From Aulostomus chinensis (Eukaryota; Chordata; Actinopteri; Syngnathiformes; Aulostomidae): 64,000 bases of DNA. The notes below the pieces were generated by a model. That model had not been told where the DNA came from and ran no database searches. It was given only the letters and a program-made list of their open reading frames with translations. Every line of letters begins with the position of its first letter. Within the stretch, counting starts at the first letter, position 1. This document shows, one piece after another, positions 10,360 to 21,200 of this stretch. A program made the position numbers and the translations under genes. The stretch covers positions 15,819,009 to 15,883,008 of the forward strand of contig JBBMOA010000002.1 of the NCBI GenBank assembly GCA_037954235.1. The letters are read 5' to 3'.

Positions 10360-11780
10360 CAACAGTTGCTTGCAGTCTGCGGTCCACCTTCAGAGTTGAA
10401 CTCTGTGTTTTATAGTCTACGTTTATAACTTGTCCCTGCATTGTGCTCTGAAAATGTCTCATATCACACGAAAAACTGTCCTCCACAACACGTCATTCTG
10501 ATGCCTGATCACATCCTGGGCGATGAGGAGATTTTATATATTTACTGACAAGGTTGTACTATATTAGAATGAAAGATTATTTCATTTTATTTTGGCAGCG
10601 CTGGTTTATATCGTGTAAGTATATCTGTTCTGTCTCGCGAAAGGCTGTGTTAAGGTGTGTAGTCAGTATTAAAATACCCAGAATGATAGGTTGAAAAAAT
10701 GAAGCCTAGGTGAGATTTGGAATGAAGAGTGCATCAGGCTGCCTTCCTGATTCAACAGTTATGTTTGGGTTTTTATTTTTTTGTTCGTGTGTGTGTTTGT
10801 TTTCCCTCATAAGAGTTAAGGACACAGAACATGGTGGACACCAGCTCATCAAGAGGAACACACTGACGAAATCATGCATCAGAGTGAGAGGAAGGTTTCT
10901 GTTCATCAGTGTTTCCACCTCCCATATCTCAACGACCTCATGTCAAATTGTGGTCATGGTTTAGAAATGCTATGAATGGTAGTTGGAAAGGAGGAATATA
11001 CACTGATGAGTGTGGTGTTTTATTCACACATGCTTCTGGCCCAGACTTTGTCCCTATGCTGAATTTTAATGTCACCCTCATCCCTGCTGCAGCTGCTGCT
11101 GCATTATTTTAGCCACTAGGGGGCTTCGGCACCTGAATGTAACATGATATTTAGAGACTCTTGCTAAAGTGACTGATTCATGTTGTTTTTCCTTTCCTTT
11201 CCTTTGGAGGACAGTCTTTAACCTTTCCTGAACCTGACTGTATACGGCTGTATGACCGAGACTCAACCGTGCCCTTTGTTTGCTATTGCGATTTCAACAT
11301 GTCAGCTATGTTCGGTTTAAGCTCGTCGTCCATCCATGTATATACATGGGTCTCAACCTCTTTGACTTTGCCTCTGACCTCTCGATCTGACAGCAGCCAA
11401 TGTCACGAGTGTCACAATCATTCATTAGTCTGATGGAAGCCGAAACTCATTATTAAACAGCAGGTTTGATGTACAAATGTCAAGATGATGATAAGTGATG
11501 AAGGTAAATGTCACATCACTGTCTTTAGCTGCATAGTTAATGTGTGTGTGTGTGAGGTCTGTCATTTGTGTGTGTGTGTGTTAATTCAAATATGATGCAT
11601 ATCTTGTCGACTATATGTACTTGATGTCCTCTGGAAGTCATGTGGGGGTCTACAGAATGGTAGAGGCCAAGAACAAAGGCTAAATATGATCAGCAGCCAC
11701 TATGGAAGTTTATCTATTTACCTCTTAGTCATATTCTTCCCATCACAGTTTTTTTTTAAATATTTTTGTAATCAAAATAG
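10360..11780. other. Intergenic, nothing recognised
   Basis: No gene-like frame. A short (GT)n occurs at 11541-11580. The pattern CCACTAGGGGGC at about 11114 resembles a CTCF core (CCACTAGGGGGCG-type) and could be an isolated binding site. Confidence 0.4.
11112..11128. promoter_or_regulatory. Possible CTCF site
   Basis: AGCCACTAGGGGGCTTC closely fits the vertebrate CTCF core (CCASYAGRGGGC). It sits about 1.3 kb upstream of the CpG-rich promoter region of pcdh17, a plausible place for a looping anchor. The core is short and may be a chance match. Confidence 0.4.
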
Positions 11781-11789
11781 CATGTTCAC

Positions 11790-12070
11790 TTTCCTCTTCA
11801 GCCATGAAATGCACAAGCTTAAAAAAAAGCCTTGAAAATCACCTGGCTTGATAAAATGTCACCAGTGCTAGCACAGATAAACCCAGCCATTAGCAGCTTT
11901 CTTCATTAGCCCAATTAAATGGCCCTCAGGAAATGCACTGACAGAAAGAGTGCTTGGAATGGCTGCTGGTGAACAGCTGCATTAAAACACTATTTTGTAA
12001 ATTAAATTTAAATCTAATGGCGATGGCCTTTCTTCAGGTTGTATTGAGAGAGATGTCCTCTTCCTACCCT
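11790..12070. other. Candidate conserved non-coding block upstream of pcdh17
   Basis: Repeat-free block with mixed composition and several developmental-factor cores: CCCAATTAAATGG near 11911, CAGCTGC (E-box) near 11976, and a run of AAATTTAAAT near 12003. About 2-3 kb upstream of the promoter region. Resembles vertebrate forebrain-type enhancers in texture only. Confidence 0.3.
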
Positions 12071-14463
12071 CACCATTTAACTTGGGCTCTGTTAACCTCC
12101 CTTTCTCACATGCTTTGATTCCACCTGTTCTTCCCTTTAGCAATGAAAAATGCTACATTCTTCCTACAGGAGTTAGTGGTGTGAAGATGGACTGAGTTTG
12201 AGTATGGGCTCTTATTTTCTATTTGGTCAGAGAGTGAAAAAGAAATCACAGCCCACTTTTACACACGGAGAGTTTTTTTCTTTTTTTGTCTTTCCTTAGC
12301 AAACTGTCACCCCTATCACCGCGACTCTTGACTTGCCTGGTGTTTGTCTCCCACATAAATTTTTATATGTGGCTGCCTGAAAGTGTGCCACTCTTCTTTA
12401 CAGCGTTCTCCTCTGAAGTAACGCTTTGTCTTTGCCTATGATAGTTTAAAAGCAGAGACAGTAAAGCTGATGATAGTTTTAAAAAAAAGATGTCTCTCCT
12501 CCTTTCCTCAATGACAAAAGCCTAGTGTGCAGCGCTCACGTACAACTCAGCCTGACTTTTTTTTCAGACAGCTGACCTGCGTATGACACGCTTTACTTTA
12601 ACCTGCATTTGCTCTTAAACGCACGGAAATTCAGTCATTGCTACTTTCACACTGGTTGATGAAATGTCAAGCTTTCCATAAATATATTGTTAAGTTCTTC
12701 ACAATACACTGAGAAAAATAGAGGTGGGTACAGATGTTAATTAAGGTCTAATTTTTCAGTACAGTATTATGTTTAAACTTGTCACTGGTTCTCTGTTGCA
12801 GTTGGCATTCTGCGCCCCTTCTACTTCCTGTGTGCGCTCCTCGCTGCATGAAACAACAACCTGTTACTTGCTGAAAATGGTAAGAAAGTTTTACAACAAA
12901 TATGTAAAGAAAATGTGTCCGACAGGGTCGTTCTTGCATGTGTGCACAATGATAATGGGATAAAAAAAATCGTACATCAAAAAGCGGCCTATGGTAGTGC
13001 CACAGGTTTCAAAAATAGAAACGTCAGTCTAGATTAAGTATAAATGGTGTAAATTCCAAACAAATAAAACACTTCAAAATGAGAGACTTCCTGATGGGTT
13101 CAGGTCATACCACCTCGAGATATTCTTTTATCGTTGCTGGCATATCACACAAGAGTGTATATTCTTATTCTGAATGGCCATACTCAAGCACAAAATGCTT
13201 ATTGTCACAGAGAAGGGCGAAATGAAATAACATTTTGAAATGTGGATATTGCCGCTCTGTTTCCGAGAGTTACTCTCAAATACACTTGTGGTGTTTCTCT
13301 GTACACATGGAAAGGGACTGAAGCAGCTGTGTGCAGAATAAATAGAGAGAGCTTGAAAGGCAGTCAGGTTTGTTTGAGAATGCCTTACATGTTCAGTGTC
13401 ATTTAAACCTCAAAACTAACATTCAAAGTCAGAGCACCAGCACAGGTTCAATGTAGTTGACTACTACTGCTGTGACGGATGTATAAAAGAGATAAGAACT
13501 GATTAGCATGAAGCAGTGTAGCAGCCAAAATCCGAACCTGGTTTGTAATCCAGTTCAACAAAAGCACAACACAAAAGAACAGTTTTTTCCTCAAAGAGGT
13601 CGATGGGCCAAATGCTACTTGCTAGTCCAGTGTTATATTATTGATGTCTGTGCGTTTGTCTATGGATTTCCAATTTGTCTGTGCATGGTTGAAGTTAATA
13701 AATGTTTCTTTTACAGGTTATGGGAAGGATTCAAACACATTTTGCACATCTATATGTGGCTTATTCCTCTGTGTGGGGGGGGGCATGTGTGTATACAAGC
13801 ATATTATACCACCGTTTATCCTTCATACATGTACACACACAAAAAGTGGATGAAATGCTTTTTTAGAAAGGGGAATAATGATGCTTGTTTTCAGTCAGTA
13901 CCTTGCGTACACCAATGATAGTGTTAGGTAGGTTGTATACAGCAGAAGTTCAATAATCCTCTTGTTAACAACAACTAAACAAACGCTTTTGTCACCTCTG
14001 CTTCACCGATTATGGCAGTTTTTTTTTTTAATTCTTGGCAAAAAAAATGATGAATATTTATAAGTAAGCTACAGCGTGGATATCTGTGGCAACATCTCTC
14101 ATTTAATTAAATGAAACACCAAACAAAGTCGTTGTGATCGAAACGAACAGCTAAACGTATCCATAACCATCTTCTCTACTGATAAAACAGGTGACAGGTA
14201 GTTGTCTCCTATGGGTATTATAGCTAACCAAGTGTCTATTAGGAGACAGCTCACTCTGCCAAATGAGACTTGATGCAGGCCATCGTGCAGTAACTGGGGG
14301 CAGGCTCATGACAGTTACCTATAGCATGTCATTTACCTTCAGGTGCAAATGACCTCTCCTCTTTCCTGCCGAACCAGGTGTCATGCTGAGACAAGGAAGT
14401 AGCTCACTGTGTGATAGGGAGGCTTTTGAAAGGTAGCCTGTCATCAAGAAACACCAAAGCCCA
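12070..14463. other. Intergenic, nothing recognised
   Basis: AT-rich sequence with homopolymer runs and a G8 run near 13776. ORFs up to 136 codons (13508-13918) lack any family signature. Confidence 0.4.
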
Positions 14464-14588
14464 TTTCACACTGCACCAAATACGCGGGTGAACACTGGTG
14501 TTTGGGCACTCTGAAAGGGTCGGCCCGCATCCATCGACCCTCCAAGCGATCTGGGAGTTTAGCGGCTCGGCTCCACTGCAGTGTGAAA
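14464..14588. mobile_element. MITE-like inverted-repeat element
   Basis: Perfect 12-bp inverted termini: TTTCACACTGCA at 14464-14475 and TGCAGTGTGAAA at 14577-14588. They enclose a GC-rich 101-bp core. The termini resemble the TTCACACTGCA ends of small DNA transposons in fish. It may instead be the subterminal part of a larger element that includes the Myb/SANT fragment 360 bp downstream. Target duplication not resolved. Confidence 0.45.
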
Positions 14589-14945
14589 AAGGCAACCCGC
14601 GTAGTCTCAGGTTTCACACAACCTTCCTGTCGCATTCTGATTTTGTCACTGTGCCGCCTGTCAGGCTGTCATTGTTGAAAATAAATAAATAAAAAATTTG
14701 GCTGCGCTGTGAGAGCTGCTCACTCATCTCTCAGTAAAGTTTTGGCCTCTGCCATAAGATCAGTCTTCCTATTGATGTCCCGGAGACTCTATTTCACTCC
14801 TTTTATTATCAAACAATTTAAAGTTTTAGTGAATTAATCGACGCTTGGGAACTCCCACCAACCAGGAACGCTAACACGAACTGCGCAAACGCAACCGTGT
14901 TGATAAAGAACTTGTACAGCGATCTTGCACATCTGTTTATCGATC

Positions 14946-15143
14946 ATGGCAGCACACTGGCAAGATCGTGAAGTCGGTGAGCTGCTCGTCATCCGCGGTA
15001 AAGAGGAGATCCGGCGGCAAATTTCTGGAACCGGTTTTGGTGTGTTTAGTAGCAGGGTTTTGTTTCACTACAGAGCCGTATTACAGAAACACACATTTCC
15101 TGAGGTAAAAAAAAAAAAGGTTGAGGACAAACACCTGAGATAA
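14946..15143 (+). pseudogene. Myb/SANT-like DNA-binding domain fragment (PIF/Harbinger type)
   Basis: An open frame begins Met-Ala-Ala-His-Trp and continues with Asp-Arg-Glu-Val-x-x-Leu-Leu-x-Ile-Arg-Gly-x-Glu-Glu-Ile-x-x-Gln-Ile-x-Gly-Thr. This spacing of Trp, the acidic start of helix 1 and LLxI is that of the Myb/SANT-like accessory protein of Harbinger transposons and its domesticated relatives. The match stops after about 30 residues. The following codons look like intron or decayed sequence ending in a Lys run. No transposase is present nearby, so this is a remnant exon. Confidence 0.45.
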
Positions 15144-15323
15144 TGACAGCCTAGCAATTTTTAATTTTTTTTAAGTATGTATAATATCAAAATTGATATG
15201 ATACTAAAGTACTAATCTATCCCTGTTACCGTTGGATGAAAATTGAGAGCTTTGTTTTTAATGGTTCCTATTTACAGTGACATTACAGGAAAATGTTTCC
15301 TGTGATTCTGTGGCCTTGGTTGT

Positions 15324-15324
<1 letters not shown>

Positions 15325-15363
<39 letters not shown>
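15325..15363. repeat. (GAT)n trinucleotide repeat
   Basis: Thirteen GAT units. A frame through it encodes poly-Asp, but the surrounding ORF has no other coding character. Confidence 0.95.
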
Positions 15364-15364
<1 letters not shown>

Positions 15365-15493
15365 GCTGTATGTTCATCTTAGCTTGCATCTTGAACCTCC
15401 AGTACCACACGAATCGTACATTTGAAATAAGCACGTGGCTAAAAAGTCATCTAAAACAGCAAAATCGGTAACAAGAGCAGTTCAGCCTCCCAC

Positions 15494-15700
15494 CTAAAGG
15501 TCTGTTATGGTGAACCTTTTTGACCCAGTGCACTGCAGCCTCCTTTGGTGGTCTGGGTATACTGGTGGGTTAGGTGAACTATTCTCACCAGAATGTTTGA
15601 ACAAGACCATCTCTTCAATGTCTCTCAACAGCCTTTTGTCATGAAAAAGCAGGGAGAGATCTTCAAATGCCTCAGAATGCTTTTTCACCCATAAGCTCAT
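15494..15700 (-). other. Unassigned 68-codon ORF, possibly retroelement-derived
   Basis: The frame has amphipathic, Lys/Glu/Leu-rich sequence (HSEAFEDLSLLFHDKRLLRD) that looks more protein-like than random ORFs here. It is followed by a proline-rich stretch. I do not recognise the family. A fragment of a LINE or other transposon protein is the simplest guess, as a LINE tail lies 300 bp away on the other strand. Confidence 0.2.
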
Positions 15701-16009
15701 CTTTTGCTGCTGGGCTGTTAAAGTAGCATGATCACAACAACGCTGTTGTCCATTATCATCTATCCATTAATGCTCATTAGACACATGGAGCTGAATGGAT
15801 GCCCAACAGCATCGCAATTTGTGTATGGCACAAATGGTGCTACAATTATTTATTTATTTTTTAATTACGAGATTAGAAAAACATTTTCTCTAACAGTGAA
15901 AGAATCAATCCCAGATAAAATCATAGGATATTACAGACTCCGATCCCTTACATTTGCGGCACATTCGTGTGTATATATATTCATATTGTTGTATTTTTTG
16001 TACTTCTTA

Positions 16010-16104
16010 ATAGTTTAATGGAATGCATGCACCAACAGCACCACAATAAATTCTTTGTATGTGTGAAATCGTACTTGGCAATAAAGCTTTTTCTGATTCT
16101 GATT
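16010..16104 (+). mobile_element. LINE 3' end fragment (CR1/L2/Rex-like tail)
   Basis: ATTCTTTGTATGTGTGAAAT followed by CTTGGCAATAAAGC and a TTCTGATTCTGATTT tail matches the common 3' terminus of teleost CR1/L2-group LINEs, which end in short tandem TGATTC units. Severely 5' truncated; no reverse transcriptase sequence was found upstream. Confidence 0.55.
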
Positions 16105-17040
16105 TGCGTGTCTGACAGGAAAACAGCAAGTGCTTTATGACTTGCAAATCAGTGCAAAGCTTGTCACGTAACCATCCAGCGCTGAGCAGTCCCATGCAGC
16201 GAGTACGTCACTGCGCACCCCCCTTCCCCCTTATTCTATATTTTCTTCCTGAAAACTGAAAACTACTCTATGACAGTAAATGCAGCACAAGTTCAGTCAA
16301 ACACTAACATTTAATTCTGTTCTTTTTTTTTTGCACTCACGTACTTTACATCCAGACAGTAGTGCAAGCAGGGGTTGGGGTGAAGCGTGAGAGAGCCTGA
16401 TGTGAAAATGTTGGGAAGGGTGGAGAAGTGTGTTTGTGTTAGGAAAGTTGAGAGCAAAAATAAAGACTCATACCAGGAATGAGGAAAGCAGCTGACCTGG
16501 AGGCTGTAGCCATCACATTTTGATATGTCACCATAAATGTGTAATGTTAGATTTTTAGCACTCACTGAAAACAATGGTTAGGTGAAAATATATTCTTTGC
16601 TGTAAGGAACACACTTGGATAACGTTGGAAGTGAAACATGGTGGTCAAGTGTAAAACTTTACTTTGTTTTTGAGAAATGTCAGCAATTTGCTCTGACAGC
16701 ATCTGTATCTGCTTCGATACTGTATGGACAGATATATCGAAGAATACTGCAACAGTCTTTCCTCTTGGTGAACAAATTTGCTCGAGGTGGTTCTGTAGAC
16801 GGTATTTTCATCAGGATTTTGCTGTGAACCAGCCCCTGAAGACAGTTCCTTTGAGAGTGGCCCTCTTCGAAAGATCTTCTTCTTCTTCTTCTGTTGTTTT
16901 ATTATGGTAGTTGGCAAACAGTCTGTGGTTCTGGCTGGAAAAGCAATGGTGGTGGCCTTAGGAGGCACCAAGTGCAATGCATTGTGGTAGTTGTAGGTTT
17001 TTCTTTCTTTGACCAGAGGGCACCCATATATATTATTCTT

Positions 17041-17044
<4 letters not shown>
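16105..17044. other. Intergenic with CTT-rich interspersed repeat fragment
   Basis: At 16874-16930 a (CTT)n run leads into a GTTGGCAAACAG motif, which I associate with a dispersed vertebrate repeat. The rest is unremarkable. Confidence 0.3.

Positions 17045-17076
<32 letters not shown>
17045..17076. repeat. (TA)n microsatellite
   Basis: Sixteen uninterrupted TA units. It can extrude as a cruciform; ORFs through it are artefacts. Confidence 0.95.
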
Positions 17077-17077
<1 letters not shown>

Positions 17078-19128
17078 TGCACAGTTCGACACAGGTGACA
17101 GTTATCTTTCTAGTGGCGAGATACTCCTTCAGTGTTGTCTTCAGGCTCCATTGAGTCAAACCTGTAAAGTGCAGCATGTTTATCTCATGGATTTTCATTT
17201 GTTTTTTAATGAAGTGACGTCAAAAGTTCTTCCTTTATTTTTTCTAGTCAATATTTGTAGCAAGACCTGAGGAAGAATCCAGATAGACAATCATTAGTAT
17301 TGGCACCAATAGCTCACACCCTCCTCTGCGTTGCTTTTGTTTTGCTTATTAATATTAGCGAGATTAATTAAATCAACACACAGGGGTGTTAGATAGCATG
17401 AACAGCCCCCTGAGAAACAATACACAGGCAGTGGCTTTTCATCAACACTTATTAGCAGGTTATTGTGTCTGCCTCTAAAAGCCATGTAATGTGAAACTAT
17501 TCAGTTCTATAAAGGTTTATTTTTCCACATTCAGTTCAGTGTTGAGTTGTGCAGAACAAGTAAGAACAGAATCCCCCCCCCCGCCCACAGGACACCTGAC
17601 ACACAGTAACGGAGCAAAGGTGAGCCTTAGTCATTAAAAAATCAGTTGTCGTATTTTAACATCAACTAAATATGAACGATTGTTTGACCATATGCTCTCC
17701 TGCTTGCTTCAAAGACTTAGATACATTTCATTTTTAAGAATTTATGTCTTTAGATTTTGCACGTGATGTAAATGTCAAAAGATGCTTGATACTGAAAACC
17801 TTTGAATGGGATGTGGAGCAACACGGCACATGGACAGGATATGTTTATAAGGTGGGGTTTAACCAGAAAACAAAACTGAAAACTGCCTCAAACAAATCGA
17901 AAATTTACTGTAAACTATTAATGTATCCCTCTTTATATTAATTTAAAGAGATCCAACAGCGCAGAAAGAGCGAGCACTTCTGTGACAGCAGAGACGAAAG
18001 GCTGCCTTTTAACGGGCAGAAACATAAGAGCAGATACAGACTCTATGTGGGCAGCCATCTGCTTTGACTGGTTGGGGTGAAAGAGAGTGAGAAAAAGAGA
18101 GAGGGCAGCCGTGGGGATAGGGAGACGGGAAGGCGTGTCAGTGACTAAGTACTGTACAAGGGGTGAGGGTTTGGTTGTGGCTGGCTCACCATAGTTGACC
18201 TGATGTTGAGAAATCCTCAGACTTTGATGGGGGACCTCTCTGACATCCTTTACTGTGAGACTGGAGAGCTCCATCACAGCTCAAAATTAAGATTACATAC
18301 AAAATCATTACATAGATAATCTGGGATAAGGGCAAAAATGCTGAAACCAGCTTGTAATCTGTTTTTTTGTGCAACATGCAAGACAGATTTTATTGAGAAA
18401 ATACATCTCAATATATAATATTACTGTCACGGAAACTTGATATTAAACCAAAATGTGAGTTCAAGCGCTAAGTGCTAAGCCCCTGATCGTCCATCTACTC
18501 TACTTTCATTGCAATATTTTGCAGAATGGTACAAAATCACACAGGCTTTGCATCATCTAATTATTGTTGTTCATTACAAAAATGGAGAAAAACAGGAACT
18601 TGGACTACCTCACGTCGAAGTAGGTCAAAGCAATTCTCTTATTTGAATCATATAGGTCACTGCATTATTTCCGGTAATTCAAGAAGCGTTGCAGGATTGT
18701 TGAAAATGATCAACCAATTTTATATAGGTGACCCAGTAGAGGGTCTATATTTGGCTTGAACAGAACTTACTATATGTGGATGGAGTGCATGTGTCTCTCA
18801 CTAATTCATCTCACTATTCTGGACTTCACTGTGTTCTGCCTACCAATGGTCCACCTGTATTTCTTGCCTTCGTCTCTCTCTGTGCCCTCTATCTCTTTCA
18901 CCCTGTAGAGAACAGGTGTATCTGTCTGTCTCCTGATGGGTTTATTACTCTGAAGTGTCCCCATAGTCCCCCGCGGACCCCCTGCCTCCTAATACGCTCA
19001 GCCGTCACAGCTTATGTCAGCCAGAGTGGGTGGTCTGATAACGCTCCACTTGATCAAGCCATCCACATCGGGGTCCATCTGGTCTGTATTCACTGCGTTC
19101 AGCTTGGATGTCAGGGAGTAGATTCTCT

Positions 19129-19164
<36 letters not shown>

Positions 19165-19539
19165 CCCTCCTCCTTACACCTTCTATTAAAGGTGGCACTC
19201 CAGCATGGTATCAAAGCGAGCAGGGGTACATTTCTAGACATCTTATTTTTTCTTTGTCAACTGTTATGAGGATTAATGCAGAGTGACTGAGCTCTATTCT
19301 TCCAACACATGAAGTCAGAAGAACATTATATACAGATTAAATAAATATAGATTCATACTTTATATTCTAGGTAGTAGTCCTCCTTTTGGTGGTTGACGGT
19401 CTTTTGTGTCTACATCTACTGGAGTGACTTCTTCCACATGTAGAAATGTTATGTTCATAGTTTGAGCCGTAAAACCATTCTGTTTTTATTGAAACATATA
19501 AATAAATAAATGTGGAAAGATGTTAATATGACATATTTG
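17077..19539. other. Intergenic; (CA)n at 19133-19161
   Basis: No gene recognised. Contains a C-rich run at about 17572-17586 and a (CA)n microsatellite at 19133-19161. ORFs of 114-137 codons show no domain. Confidence 0.4.
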
Positions 19540-19792
19540 TGACTCGAGGAACATCCCCCCGACCAGTCGAAGCAGAAGGCCGTCCCCATTGAGCCTGGAT
19601 CTGCTCGACGTTCCTGCCTGTTAAAAGGAAGGTTTTCGTCGCCACTGTTGCAGGATGTGCTTGCTGATGGAGAATTGTTGGGTGTAAGTTCATTGAAGGA
19701 GTGTGGTGCTGGACCTGCTCTACCTGTAAAGAGTCATGAGAGAACTTTTGTTGTGATTTGGAGCTATGGAAATAAAATTGACTTGACTTGAC
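19540..19792 (+). mobile_element. L2-like LINE 3' end fragment
   Basis: The end reads TTGTTGTGATTTGGAGCTAT then AAATAAAATTGACTTGACTT, the hallmark 3' terminus of teleost L2-clade LINEs (a consensus GTTGTGATTTGGCGCTAT followed by a short tandem TTGAC-type tail). The preceding 180 bases look like its 3' UTR. Strongly 5' truncated. Confidence 0.7.
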
Positions 19793-20854
19793 ATGTCACC
19801 ATGATGCTATTCTAGGATCACTATGGTTTCTTTTTCTATACAGTCACAACATGAGAGCCCGTCTTCGCCTCCTCATGATGTCATATTCTTTCTTATTCGC
19901 AGTAGTGTATATAAACAACAGTGAGCAAACACATGTACTAAGTGATATTGAGCAGCTTCCTGCTCTGATCCAGCGCAGCAGAGGTGAAACCGGAGGTAAT
20001 TTTTTTTCACCTCCCATCAAGCAAAGAACGATCCCACCCTCCACCCACCGTGTCTTCTTTGTGCTTTCTTTCTCACTCTCTTCCACAGTTTTTCTGTCTT
20101 CCACTTGAAAATGCCTGCCCCCCCCCACCTTCCCTCCAGGAGATATCAAAGGGGTTGAAAGTAAAACAGAGACTCCAACCCATCCCCATAGAGAGGTACG
20201 CTGCCTGCACTCAGCAGTGTATCACGCTGAAGTCAGAGTGAAGCACTTGATTCCCTCTGAGCTGCTGCGGTCTTTGTAGACTCCCAAGTCCTTGAAGAAT
20301 GCATATGGGTTGTGTTCATGATCAGTAGATGTACACAGCAGTAGGAGCCAACCTTGCGGCTCTATGATGTGCCTGTAGGTGTCACTCACAGTGATGTTTC
20401 ACATGCAAAATAACACAATTCTATGTTGCTCACATTTAGTACATCTCCCAGAAACATGGGTTATTTACATCATGGTATTTATTTGGGCCTATGCTGCTTT
20501 CCTCTCTCAAATGGACAGTAGATTGTTCCAAGTATTTTCTACATCTCCACAGTTGTAGCGTTAAATGTTGATCTGCACATCTCTCCATACTGAACCATAT
20601 AATAATGCCTGGTTGTCCATGGCAACCACACACTCTATTTTTCATAAAAAAGGTAGCAACCAACCTTTACCAAGCTGAATCTTTGAGTTTTATTTCTCCT
20701 CTTTTTGCATAACTTCAACCCGAGTGTTTCAAAAATAAATATATTTCATTTATGTGTAGCTTTGAATGGTTTTAGAATTCAACAAGGACCATCCATCAGC
20801 TGATTGGCGTGTGAAACACATTAGCACCATCTAGTGGTGACTTCATAAAAGCTT
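19793..20854. other. Intergenic, nothing recognised
   Basis: AT-rich with a poly-C run near 20119-20126. No host gene feature. The short CACCATCTAGTGGTGAC near 20826 is an imperfect palindrome next to the tetranucleotide array. Confidence 0.4.
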
Positions 20855-20868
20855 TCTATCTATCCATC

Positions 20869-20910
<42 letters not shown>

Positions 20911-21200
20911 GTATGTATGTATTTATCTATCTATCATATATCTATCTATCTATCATCTATGTATGTATGTATGTATTTATCTATCTATCTCTATCTATCA
21001 TCTATGTATGTATCTATCTATCATCTATGTATGTATGTATGCATTTATCTATCCATCTATCTATCTATCTATCATCTATGTATGTATGTATGTATGTATC
21101 TATCTATCTATCTATCATATATCTATCTATCATCTATGTATGTATGTATGTATGTATGTATGTATGTATGTATGTATGTATGTATGTATGTATGTATCTC
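20855..21200. repeat. Compound (TATC)n/(TATG)n tetranucleotide array
   Basis: About 345 bp built of alternating blocks: runs of TATC, a CATCTATG junction, then runs of TATG, repeated about five times with changing lengths and a few variants (TATT, TCCA). All three forward frames stay open because the 12-bp period contains no stop, giving Tyr/Leu/Ser/Ile and Met/Tyr/Val/Cys repeats. These frames are not genes. Confidence 0.95.

Noticed and set aside
13508..13918. 136-codon forward ORF
   Set aside because: Cys- and Tyr-rich translation of AT-rich intergenic DNA with no family resemblance.
15277..15471. Poly-Asp protein
   Set aside because: It comes from the (GAT)n repeat, and the flanking codons have no protein character.
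20855..21200. CRISPR-like array
   Set aside because: A eukaryotic tetranucleotide array with no unique spacers between constant repeats.
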